A DNA stretch of 26,224 nt from IMG/VR virus record IMGVR_UViG_3300025671_005277, positions 1-26,224 of that record; one strand, given 5' to 3'. This document shows positions 6,328 to 15,211 of the stretch, piece by piece (within the stretch, counting starts at the first letter, position 1; the number at the start of each line of letters is the position of its first letter). The notes beneath the pieces are model-generated. The model had not been told where the DNA came from and ran no database searches. It saw only the letters and a program-made list of their open reading frames with translations. This DNA comes from a virus. Made by a program: the position numbers and the translations under genes.

Positions 6328-9300
6328 TGGTATATCATTCTCTGCAATGGACCTCGCTATTGCACATGCAGAAGATACGCTCAATAGGGTAAACTCTTAC
6401 AAGCAGGGAACGCAAGAAACCAACTTAGAATTACAACAACGAATAGCTAACATGGGTAACGCCTACCCTACCCTACCGCCACAGATGGTAGTATATTCAG
6501 CATTAACAGGCTTAAATCCGGAAGATGACATGGCTTTGCAATTAGCTCAAAGAAATCAAGAGATACTTGCAAAGAAGTATGCACAGAAAATTGTTACTAA
6601 AGTAAATCCTTTTAAACGAGGTGTACAGTTAGGTATGCTTGCATTAGATGCTGCATTCCAACCTGTATCAAGAGGTTTCAAATCTGCAGTAGTTGCTGCA
6701 CAAGAAACTGGACAATCAGTTCCACTTACAGTAGCAGGTGCTACATTAGGTGGTTTAGCTGAAACTTTTGTAAATCAATCTCCAGGACAAGAAGGTAGAA
6801 CAACAGCTAATTTTCTAAGCAAAGTATTTAATCCTAGTGTTGGTGAAGCATTTATAAATGCAAGAGAAAAGTATGGACCAACAGAACTTAATTTAGCTTT
6901 GCAACAAATAAAGAAAAAGAAACCTCTTAACCTAGGTACTGGTTATTTACCATCTTCAATAGATTTAAGACAGACACAAACTTATCTTGATGAAATAAGA
7001 AAAGGTTCTGACGAAAGAACTGCAATGACAAGAGCTGCAGATATTTATGGTGCGCCAATTACAGAAGTGTTTGATAAAAGAGAAGACCAATTTAAATATC
7101 AAACAAAAACTGGAAAAGAGATAGACATATCTCCTGGACGAGTTGTTGCTGCACAAATGTTAGAGCCAGGTTCTACAGGATACAGTGTTGTCTCCGGTAT
7201 TATTGATGGTGTCTTTAGAGTTGCAGCAGACCCAGTAAACCTAGGCCTTGCTTATGGTGCAGGTGTTAAAAATGCAATGAGAACAATGGTAAGTGCTAAT
7301 ACTAAATCATTAAAAGCTACTGATGATGTCACAAAATTTTCTAAACAATTATTTAAAACATTTTTGCCGGGAAAAACAGGTAAACAAAATAGAGCTATTT
7401 TTTATGGTAGAACACTAGATGATGTTAGAGCTACAGGATGGGGACAAAACTTTGGAGAAGCAATAGCAAAACTTAATGGCGATGAAGGTATGTCTTTCTT
7501 AAATGATATTCCGGAATTTAGAAATATTCCTATGTCAGTAAAGAAAGTACTTTTAGAAGTAGATGACCCTATACATGTATGGGATGTACTTGATGTTGTT
7601 GCTAAAGGTGGTAATTTAACTAATACACAATTAGACAATATGTTTACAATGATTAAATCTTATGTACCTAAGAAAACACAAATAGAACTTGATAGAGCTA
7701 TACAACAAAGCAAGAATAATAAAAACTTTGGTCTAGGAGCATTGCCTGCTAAGCCTACAGTTACTGGTGAATTCTTTAACTTTGTTGGTAAATTAATTAC
7801 TGGTCAAAGTACAGATGTTGCACCTATGAGAAAATTTGCAGGGATGTTTCAATCATCACAACCTGCTAAAGGATTGCTTGGTGTTGGCGCACAAATGCGT
7901 ATGTCATTACCAAAACACATGCAAAGAGCTATGTCACTAAGACCACAAACTACAGCAATCATTAGTCAACTAGATGAAACAGCCTGGAACATAGATACAA
8001 ACTTAAAGAATGCATTTGTTGATAGTAAGACTAGAGGTAAATATGCGCAGGAAACATTAGCTGCAAAATCACAATCAGAGCTAGATGATATTGTAAACAG
8101 AGTTAATCAGACGATTGCTAAATCAGTTGGTGAGCAAAACCCTAACTTGTTAGTGGATGTTGAAAGTCTAATTAAACAACAAGAAAACTTTGGCGCAGAA
8201 ATGGAAGAACTAAGAAGTTATTTTAAAGGCACTACTGGTGGTTCATTATCTTTTAATGGTGTAATGGTAAAAAAGAAATACAAAAGAATTATTAACGACT
8301 TAGAAGGACATTTTAAAAGTTTAGGTATTAAGTATGATATTGACCAAGTAGAAGAGTTTGTATTTGAAGCAGTACCTAGTATGCACATGCTGTCACAAGC
8401 AGGTTCAACATTCGCAACAATTATAGACCCACAAGATGTAGTGCGAGCAACTAAAGCTCATCAAACATTAATTGGACCTACTGATACTTATTTAAGAGCA
8501 TGGCTAGATAAGCCTAAAAATTTAGCAGAAGATTTTAACTGGACTGACTTTCTAAAAGTTCCTAGAAAAGCATTGTTAGATAATGTATCCGCGAACAAAC
8601 TTACTTTGAAACCAAAAGGTCCTAAAGAAACTCTGTTAGATTATGTACAAAACAACATATTGAAACCTTTTTGGATGATACGACTTGCTCTCATGTTGAG
8701 AATAGCTCCCGAAGAAGCTATGCGTGCTGCATTCGGTGGCAAAGTAAACTTTATTACACATCCATTTCAAAGAATGGCCTTAAACTCAAATAAACAATTT
8801 GGTTTATTTGGAGATGAAGTTAGAGCAAATGAAGTAGCACAGTTGTACAACAACTTAGGTGAAATAGTTATGACTACAAGAATGGGTCCGGATGATATTG
8901 AGTTCTTAAAGAATATGATTGATGTAGATGACATAAAACAATTTCAAGCTATAGATTACAATAGGTCCCAAAAGTTAATAAAAACAAATCTACTAGAAAC
9001 AAATCCACAAGGTGTTGTATCAGATTACATTGTTGATGCTGCAGTTAATAACTTTGATTTAAGAGATTTAAGATTTGCAGAGTTAACTGAAAAAGCATTT
9101 AAAACAAAAACTAAAAAAATAAAAGCTAATGCTAAAGGAAATATAGAGGGATTTGATGGAGTAACTTATAACTCTATGGGTGAAGCATTTATAAAATCCG
9201 GTGGGTTTACAACTGACCTAGATGAAAGAAAATTTATTGACTTACAAACAAGAAAACTTGCAGAAGGAGATGCATTCGTATCACCTTATAAAGATAAAGA

Positions 9301-12300
9301 GTTTAGCTTAGGTCAACTTGGAGACATAGAAACAAAAGCAAAAGAACTTAATATAAGCCCTGCAGAATATATAGACCAACAAATAGACAATGTGTTTTTA
9401 GATGATGACACTATTGGCCTGTTGTCTAAACAAAGTCATGTTATAGGAACTTATCAAGATGATGCAGGAAACTTTATGATTGATGTATCTGTTGCATTAC
9501 AAGGTGAAAATGCTATTGCTAATGCTGTGTACATTGGAGCTAACTCATTTCAAGAAAGTGTATACATCGCTAATAGAGAGCTTGCCGAAAAAACAGGATT
9601 TGGTAAACCATTAATGGATGATAATTTAATTTATCTATACAGCAAAGTTAAAGGAGATGGTTATAAAACTGCAGGAGATATAAATATAGATACAGTTCTT
9701 AATAAGCCAACTATGGAAGCAATGTTTAAATCTAACTTTGATGCATTAGGACTAACAGTAGAAGAAGTTCAAGGTGCTGCTAAGGGTATGCCTGGAGGAA
9801 GTTTATTTAGTACAGATGAAAGTTACATGGCATCTATGGGTGAAGCTGCTATTACTAGAGGATTACTTGATGGAAGAAAAGATTTAGGAGAGAACTTAAT
9901 GATTAGTGTTGATAAGTATTTACCTACTGGAAACATTAACCCTAGATACTGGGAAGCATTGTGGGAAGAATTGTACTTACTTGCATCAGACCCAATAGTT
10001 GTACCACTTGTTAATAAAGGTATAGATGACACAATGATATATCTCAGAGGTGAAGGAAAAGAAACCTTAGAAGAATTAGTTGCTAGAAGTTTTAATCCGG
10101 AAGATAAATTATATTTACAAAGTGACAAAGCATTAAGAGAATATTTAGAAAGCCTCCAATACAGAGTTGCACAAACTGTAGGAAATCCTACTGCTAAAAT
10201 AATAGACCCAAGAACAGGTAACGAATTATCAGCAGAACTTGCTACAAGAGTTTGGTATCAGAATGGACAAAAACAATATCCTAAGTATATTGCTGATATG
10301 TCTGTAGGTTCTAATACAAAGATATTTCAGTTTATTAAAAATGGTGGTGTTATGGATAATAAAGATTGGTTACGATACAAGACACATATCCAAACATTTA
10401 AATTAAAAGAACGAGGAACAAACAATCAAGAATTTTTCAAACAATTTATCAAGCTGTTTAAACAGGAAGTAGATGCACAAGATTTAGGGCCTAAAGTATT
10501 GCCAAGAAGATTTGACCTACAAAATAGAATATCTGAAAGTGGAACAATGATTGTTGGTGAAGAGATACAAGCAGCAGGATACTTAGCTGATGTTAGATAT
10601 GGTAATGATGCTTTCAACAGTTTATTGGAAACTGGATACAATGCATTGATATCTAAACCATCTAACTACTTAAACAGAGACCCATTATTTAGATATGCAT
10701 TCTATGAAAATGCTATAGAGGTTATACAGTATATGGACGATGCAACTAAAGCAAAGTTTTTAAAAGGTGCAGAACCTTGGATTGATGGTAACAAACTATG
10801 GGATGAATTAATTGAAGCTGCTAAACAACCATCATTAGAGAATACTGTTACTAGCTTGCCACAAGCAGAAGAGTTATTAAAGACTGCAGCTATGAATGAA
10901 GTTAAAACATTATTCTATTCTGTATCACAACGACATGTTGCTTCAGACTTATTTTCTAAATACATTCCTTTCCCGGAGATATGGGCAGAGGTATTCCAAT
11001 CATGGGGTAAATTAATTACAGAAAACCCACAAAAATTTAATAGAGCAAGAATAACAGTAGACAATGGTACTGAAGCTAAACCTTGGGACAGTGAGAATGG
11101 TTTCTTAGAGAAAGACCCATCAACAGGAAAACTTATGTTTAACTATGTTGATGTATTTAACATACTCACATTAGGTTCATTCAAAGCATTGGGTAGTGTT
11201 ATTCGTGCATCGGGAGTTAAAGAAAACTTACCGGATGCTATTACTTCTCCATATCAAACAGCAGTATTTGGAGAAAGTCTAGAAGATGAAGGTGTACGAG
11301 CTACAGCTCCTGGTTACGCATCGGGACTTAACTTGATTGCACAGAATGGTTTTGCTCCTGGATTTGGACCAGTAGTAACATTCCCAATGAGAATATTCTT
11401 AAATGCTATAGGTGCGCCACAATCTGCTCGTAAGTTTTTCTTAGGAGAGTATGAAAGTTCCGGCCAGTTATCAGACCAAGGACCTGCATGGTTAAAAAAG
11501 TTTTTAACCTGGGAAAATTCACCAGATACAGATTTACAAAATGCATTTGCTACAACAACAATGGACTTATACAGTTCTTATGTACTTGCAGGATTAGTTG
11601 ACCAAAGTGACCCAATAGAAGTTAACAAATTTATAGATAGAGCATTAAAACAAGCAGGAAATATTTATATTATACGAGGTGCGGCACAGTTCTCATTACC
11701 TACTGCAGTCCAACCAAGAATAGAAGTAGAAGATAAAAATGGAACATGGTGGGGAACACAAGTATTAGTAAATAAATATCAAGAAATGTTAATTAAAAAT
11801 GGTTATGACAACTTTGCTGCACAAGAAGAGTTTATAGAAAAGTTTGGTATTAACCCTATACCATTGAAACAGCCTAGCTCTTACAAAACTGGTAAACAAC
11901 CTGTGAAAGAAAATGCATTCTTTTGGTGGCAACAAGATGATAGAAAAAGATTATTAGAAGCTGATGCGTTACCTAACACTGCTTATTATATTCATCCGGA
12001 TAAAGTAGAAGACGAATTGTTTTGGCCTGCATATTATCAAACAAGAAGCCAAGGACTGCAACCGGAGGAGTTTGGTAACTTTATGAGACACAGTCAAGCT
12101 ATTTTTGAGTATGAAAAAGGTAAAAGAGATATAAAAGAAAATGTTCCGGATAGTTTACAAAGAGAAAAAATATCAGACCTTAAAGCAGAAATAGAAGAAG
12201 ATTATGGATTTGATTTATTTAACTTTCAAGGTAAACCTAAATCTGCATCAACAAGAGAGTTATATGCAGAACTTGCTAGATGGGGTGACTATGAAGAGAC

Positions 12301-12604
12301 AAGACAAAGCCCGGAGTATCCAATATTAACTGAGTACTTAGATTACAGAAATCAAATTATTGATGTATTATTAGATGGAGGAAGTTTTACTTATAAGGGT
12401 GAGACTATGTATGTCTTTAGCCCAACTAAGAAGTCAAGAACATTAAATGGTGTAGGCGAAGCACCAGTAAGAGCTAGAGAGATTATGACAATAATTTGGC
12501 AAGATTTGGTAACTAAAGGTAAAGATACTAACTTCCCACAGCTAGCTAATGAGGTGCTATTCTATGAGATAAGCCCTAATAATAGTGCAAATACAGGAGA
12601 TTAA
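6317..12604 (+). CDS. Giant virion protein, 2095 aa, probable internal/DNA-ejection protein
   Basis: This is the largest gene in the window, with start ATG 6317 after AAAGGAAAGCG. The sequence is largely helical with few Cys. Features I can see: an N-terminal helical domain; a Gly/Ala-rich stretch around 125-150 (LTVAGATLGGLAETFV); a basic KKKK patch near 200; an amphipathic segment around 779-806 (LKPFWMIRLALMLRIAPEE); a region near 1449 (NYLNRDPLFRYAFY) and one near 1532 (FYSVSQRHVASDLFSKY); and a hydrophobic stretch near 1681-1700. Similar very large proteins with a DPLFR.AFY-like region occur in marine actinophage genomes, as far as I recall. I find no T7-type RNA polymerase, lysozyme or transglycosylase motif. 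Placement between portal and scaffold with five companions suggests an ejected or internal core protein. Function is inferred. Confidence 0.85.
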   Translation: MRSNGISFSAMDLAIAHAEDTLNRVNSYKQGTQETNLELQQRIANMGNAYPTLPPQMVVYSALTGLNPEDDMALQLAQRNQEILAKKYAQKIVTKVNPFKRGVQLGMLALDAAFQPVSRGFKSAVVAAQETGQSVPLTVAGATLGGLAETFVNQSPGQEGRTTANFLSKVFNPSVGEAFINAREKYGPTELNLALQQIKKKKPLNLGTGYLPSSIDLRQTQTYLDEIRKGSDERTAMTRAADIYGAPITEVFDKREDQFKYQTKTGKEIDISPGRVVAAQMLEPGSTGYSVVSGIIDGVFRVAADPVNLGLAYGAGVKNAMRTMVSANTKSLKATDDVTKFSKQLFKTFLPGKTGKQNRAIFYGRTLDDVRATGWGQNFGEAIAKLNGDEGMSFLNDIPEFRNIPMSVKKVLLEVDDPIHVWDVLDVVAKGGNLTNTQLDNMFTMIKSYVPKKTQIELDRAIQQSKNNKNFGLGALPAKPTVTGEFFNFVGKLITGQSTDVAPMRKFAGMFQSSQPAKGLLGVGAQMRMSLPKHMQRAMSLRPQTTAIISQLDETAWNIDTNLKNAFVDSKTRGKYAQETLAAKSQSELDDIVNRVNQTIAKSVGEQNPNLLVDVESLIKQQENFGAEMEELRSYFKGTTGGSLSFNGVMVKKKYKRIINDLEGHFKSLGIKYDIDQVEEFVFEAVPSMHMLSQAGSTFATIIDPQDVVRATKAHQTLIGPTDTYLRAWLDKPKNLAEDFNWTDFLKVPRKALLDNVSANKLTLKPKGPKETLLDYVQNNILKPFWMIRLALMLRIAPEEAMRAAFGGKVNFITHPFQRMALNSNKQFGLFGDEVRANEVAQLYNNLGEIVMTTRMGPDDIEFLKNMIDVDDIKQFQAIDYNRSQKLIKTNLLETNPQGVVSDYIVDAAVNNFDLRDLRFAELTEKAFKTKTKKIKANAKGNIEGFDGVTYNSMGEAFIKSGGFTTDLDERKFIDLQTRKLAEGDAFVSPYKDKEFSLGQLGDIETKAKELNISPAEYIDQQIDNVFLDDDTIGLLSKQSHVIGTYQDDAGNFMIDVSVALQGENAIANAVYIGANSFQESVYIANRELAEKTGFGKPLMDDNLIYLYSKVKGDGYKTAGDINIDTVLNKPTMEAMFKSNFDALGLTVEEVQGAAKGMPGGSLFSTDESYMASMGEAAITRGLLDGRKDLGENLMISVDKYLPTGNINPRYWEALWEELYLLASDPIVVPLVNKGIDDTMIYLRGEGKETLEELVARSFNPEDKLYLQSDKALREYLESLQYRVAQTVGNPTAKIIDPRTGNELSAELATRVWYQNGQKQYPKYIADMSVGSNTKIFQFIKNGGVMDNKDWLRYKTHIQTFKLKERGTNNQEFFKQFIKLFKQEVDAQDLGPKVLPRRFDLQNRISESGTMIVGEEIQAAGYLADVRYGNDAFNSLLETGYNALISKPSNYLNRDPLFRYAFYENAIEVIQYMDDATKAKFLKGAEPWIDGNKLWDELIEAAKQPSLENTVTSLPQAEELLKTAAMNEVKTLFYSVSQRHVASDLFSKYIPFPEIWAEVFQSWGKLITENPQKFNRARITVDNGTEAKPWDSENGFLEKDPSTGKLMFNYVDVFNILTLGSFKALGSVIRASGVKENLPDAITSPYQTAVFGESLEDEGVRATAPGYASGLNLIAQNGFAPGFGPVVTFPMRIFLNAIGAPQSARKFFLGEYESSGQLSDQGPAWLKKFLTWENSPDTDLQNAFATTTMDLYSSYVLAGLVDQSDPIEVNKFIDRALKQAGNIYIIRGAAQFSLPTAVQPRIEVEDKNGTWWGTQVLVNKYQEMLIKNGYDNFAAQEEFIEKFGINPIPLKQPSSYKTGKQPVKENAFFWWQQDDRKRLLEADALPNTAYYIHPDKVEDELFWPAYYQTRSQGLQPEEFGNFMRHSQAIFEYEKGKRDIKENVPDSLQREKISDLKAEIEEDYGFDLFNFQGKPKSASTRELYAELARWGDYEETRQSPEYPILTEYLDYRNQIIDVLLDGGSFTYKGETMYVFSPTKKSRTLNGVGEAPVRAREIMTIIWQDLVTKGKDTNFPQLANEVLFYEISPNNSANTGD

Positions 12605-12607
12605 TAA

Positions 12608-14029
12608 ATGGAAGATGATTTAATAGACGAGTTGTTACCTGAAGAAGAAGGTACAACAGAAGAACCACAGAAAAAATATGCATCTATAGCTGAACTAATA
12701 AGCCAGTCATTTGCACAACCACTGTATTTCTTTACTGTTGAAACTCCTGGACCTACAAAAAAAGCTAGAGGAACAATAGAAAAGTTATGGTCTATAACAG
12801 AAGTTATGGAGAACACAGACTTTTCTGCGTTTATATCTGATGACACAAGAGCTAAGTATGCAGACATTGTTGCTAATCCTAATGTAGATGCACAAGCTAA
12901 AGTAGTAGAACTTATAACAGATGTATATGATGACATATCAACTGGTAAAAAACAATATGTAGTAGAAGCTGAAGGAACATTTACCCAACCAGGAAAAAAT
13001 ACAATAATTACTTTTAATGAAAATAAAACAACTGGTGCGACATTATCATATAAAGATTTTGCAGAAGGTGTAGAAAGCACAAGCACTGAAGAAATAGTTT
13101 TAGCAGAAGAAGTTGAAGAAGCGTCAAAAACTGCACAAGATATACAAGCAGCACAAGGTGCTATTAGAACAAGTCATCCAACTTGGGGTTATAAAACTAC
13201 AAAAGATGGTTTGATACAAAACTCTACAGGTGAATTTGTACCTGCTCCTTTTTGGAAAGGTAATGAGTACAGTATGTTCAGTGACATGGACCCATCAGAG
13301 ATATTTTCATTACAACAAAAGATGGTTCGTGCAGGAATGAAAGCTCCTACTGTAGAACAGTATGGACAATGGAGTGATACAGAAGCCAACTTTATGTCTG
13401 CAGTATTTATTAAAGCTGCTGATGATACAGACTTTAGTTGGGAAAAAGATATGGCAGCAGGACTACCTGCTTACACAACTGCATTACAAGAACTGATGGA
13501 TGAGGTAGGCCAAACCGAAGACTTTATAAAACTACTTAATGAAGCTAACTATTTACAATCAGAACCTAATGTTTCACCTGCTCAAATACAACAATTATTA
13601 GACCAGGCTGCAGCAGGATTAGGTATAACATTGACAGCACAAAACTTAGTTGACTATGGAAACTTAGCAGTGCAGGCCTATGGTCAAGCAGCAGCATTAG
13701 AAAAAGATTTTCAAGGTTCTTTAATTACAGATAGAGATGTAATACTAGGAACTACATACAAAGACATAAGAGCTGTAGAAGAAGGTGAGTTCCCAAGATA
13801 TCTAAAAGGTTCTGCAGTACCTTTAGTCTTACCATCATACGAATACTTGATGGGCCAAAAAGGACCACAACCGGAAGTTAAATCTGCATTAGAAATTGTT
13901 ACAGAAGCCTTAGAAGCAAGGCCGGAGATACAACAGCAACAAGCTGCTAATGAAGACTTACAAGATATTAAATACTCAACTAATTTATTTGAAGCATCTA
14001 TGGGTGCTATAGAACTAGGAGATGGATAA
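12608..14029 (+). CDS. Probable internal virion protein, 473 aa
   Basis: ATG 12608 lies three bases after the giant gene and follows AGGAG. The N-terminus is acidic (MEDDLIDELLPEEEGTTEEP), and the body is rich in Gln, Glu and Ala. A segment at roughly 230-270 (FSLQQKMVRAGM ... YGQWSDTEANFMSAV) has the LQ.k...aG......G.wsd.t..f rhythm seen in repeated modules of phage virion proteins and loosely recalls peptidoglycan-binding folds. The C-terminal part is helical with a Q-rich stretch (EIQQQQAANEDLQ). No catalytic motif is recognised. It shares a one-base stop/start overlap with the next gene and probably works with the giant protein. Confidence 0.8.
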   Translation: MEDDLIDELLPEEEGTTEEPQKKYASIAELISQSFAQPLYFFTVETPGPTKKARGTIEKLWSITEVMENTDFSAFISDDTRAKYADIVANPNVDAQAKVVELITDVYDDISTGKKQYVVEAEGTFTQPGKNTIITFNENKTTGATLSYKDFAEGVESTSTEEIVLAEEVEEASKTAQDIQAAQGAIRTSHPTWGYKTTKDGLIQNSTGEFVPAPFWKGNEYSMFSDMDPSEIFSLQQKMVRAGMKAPTVEQYGQWSDTEANFMSAVFIKAADDTDFSWEKDMAAGLPAYTTALQELMDEVGQTEDFIKLLNEANYLQSEPNVSPAQIQQLLDQAAAGLGITLTAQNLVDYGNLAVQAYGQAAALEKDFQGSLITDRDVILGTTYKDIRAVEEGEFPRYLKGSAVPLVLPSYEYLMGQKGPQPEVKSALEIVTEALEARPEIQQQQAANEDLQDIKYSTNLFEASMGAIELGDG

Positions 14030-15129
14030 TGGAAGAAGATAATAACAATCAAGATATATTCGGAGAACTAGATTGGTATAGAGGTAAGACTATAGAAGAA
14101 ATGCGTAGTGACTTAATTTTATTAGCACAAGGTAAGTATTTTGATAATGACCAAGACTATGCAGCTTTTACTGATAATCCATATAACAAAGGACCTAAAT
14201 TAGATGGTAATAAAAATGTATCTATTATTAGTGGTTTTGATTTAAACGACCAAGCACCCGAAGGACCTGGACCTGAAGAGTATGCAACTATGGATGATGA
14301 ACAAATAGTATCTTCATACATAACTAGCATTAAAAAGTTTCCACCAATAGTTGAAATTAAAGACCAGGAAGCATTTGCTGAAGCAGTTTTACCTGCATTA
14401 GATAACATGAACAATGTTGCAGAATATTTTACAACAGGTGAAGGAACCAAAGATAGCCCAATGGGAAGCAAAATTAATTATGGCAATGGGATGCTTATAG
14501 CTACAGAGATGCAGACAGGTGCAATATTAGACTATGTTGATGAAGGTTTTAAAAATACAGGAGAGTTTTATGCTTGGTATTTGAATGACCTTGCAAATCT
14601 ACAAGTAGTATTGCAACCAGGCCAAACACAAGCAGAAGACTTTAGTGTTGTAGATGAAGGTTTTTATGATGATAAAGTAGATGCTCCTAACAGTAAGTTC
14701 TCACAAAGGCCACAAACACAGGCTGATGACAGCGTGTTTAAACAAGGTGATAAAAGCCTTGTAGATAAAGGCAATGAGTTTTTTGCTAATCAACCAGTAG
14801 GACCAGTAACACAAAGGATTAGAGATGGTTTACCTGGATTTGAAAAAGCATTCTACAACAGTACAGTCGCACCTGCTAAAAGATATTATCAATTGTTAAA
14901 GATGATTACACAAGTTGGTAAGAGTACTGTACAAAATATAGGTGGAGGTTTAGCTGAAACTGGTAAGTTAATTGCTGATACTCCAGGAGCAGTTGCAGAT
15001 AAAGTAAAAGAAGGTGTTGAAAACATACAGGAAACTGCAGAGAAAACACCATCCTTACTAGAAGTAATGCAAATGCTTAGAGATAAACCTAGCATAAAAG
15101 AAAGTTTGCCGGAAAATAAAAATGAGTAA
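14029..15129 (+). CDS. Probable internal virion protein, 366 aa
   Basis: The start overlaps the previous stop as TAATG with AGGAG a few bases upstream. The N-terminal two thirds are acidic and loosely ordered; the C-terminal third (about 265-350) is helical and basic/amphipathic: KRYYQLLKMITQVGKSTVQNIGGGLAETGKLIADTPG is followed by VADKVKEGVENIQETAEKTP, which looks like a membrane- or coat-contacting amphipathic helix. There is no recognised family. It lies in the ejection-type block; length and composition fit a minor core or pilot protein. Confidence 0.78.
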   Translation: MEEDNNNQDIFGELDWYRGKTIEEMRSDLILLAQGKYFDNDQDYAAFTDNPYNKGPKLDGNKNVSIISGFDLNDQAPEGPGPEEYATMDDEQIVSSYITSIKKFPPIVEIKDQEAFAEAVLPALDNMNNVAEYFTTGEGTKDSPMGSKINYGNGMLIATEMQTGAILDYVDEGFKNTGEFYAWYLNDLANLQVVLQPGQTQAEDFSVVDEGFYDDKVDAPNSKFSQRPQTQADDSVFKQGDKSLVDKGNEFFANQPVGPVTQRIRDGLPGFEKAFYNSTVAPAKRYYQLLKMITQVGKSTVQNIGGGLAETGKLIADTPGAVADKVKEGVENIQETAEKTPSLLEVMQMLRDKPSIKESLPENKNE

Positions 15130-15208
15130 GACAAAATTAGAGTTGCTTAAAGAAGAAGCATCTAAAGCAATACAGGAACAAAGAGCTAAGAGACAGAAAG
15201 CAAACTAA
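15122..15208 (+). CDS. 28-aa helical mini-protein
   Basis: The frame ATG 15122 to TAA 15206-15208 overlaps the end of the previous gene by eight bases and fills the gap before the 776-aa gene at 15212. The product starts MSKTKLELLKEEASKAIQEQ and continues RAKRQKAN: a single charged helix. There is no good Shine-Dalgarno, so it would depend on coupling to the upstream gene. The close fit between neighbours supports it; its small size and weak start argue for caution. Confidence 0.45.
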   Translation: MSKTKLELLKEEASKAIQEQRAKRQKAN

Positions 15209-15211
15209 TCT

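Noticed and set aside
6317-12604. Virion RNA polymerase like that of N4
   Set aside because: Size and virion position invite the comparison, but I could find no polymerase motifs by eye; it stays an unassigned structural protein.
12601-13086. Minus-strand open frame of 161 codons
   Set aside because: Lies entirely opposite a well-supported gene with good start and composition; Ser/Val-rich translation is a typical antisense shadow.
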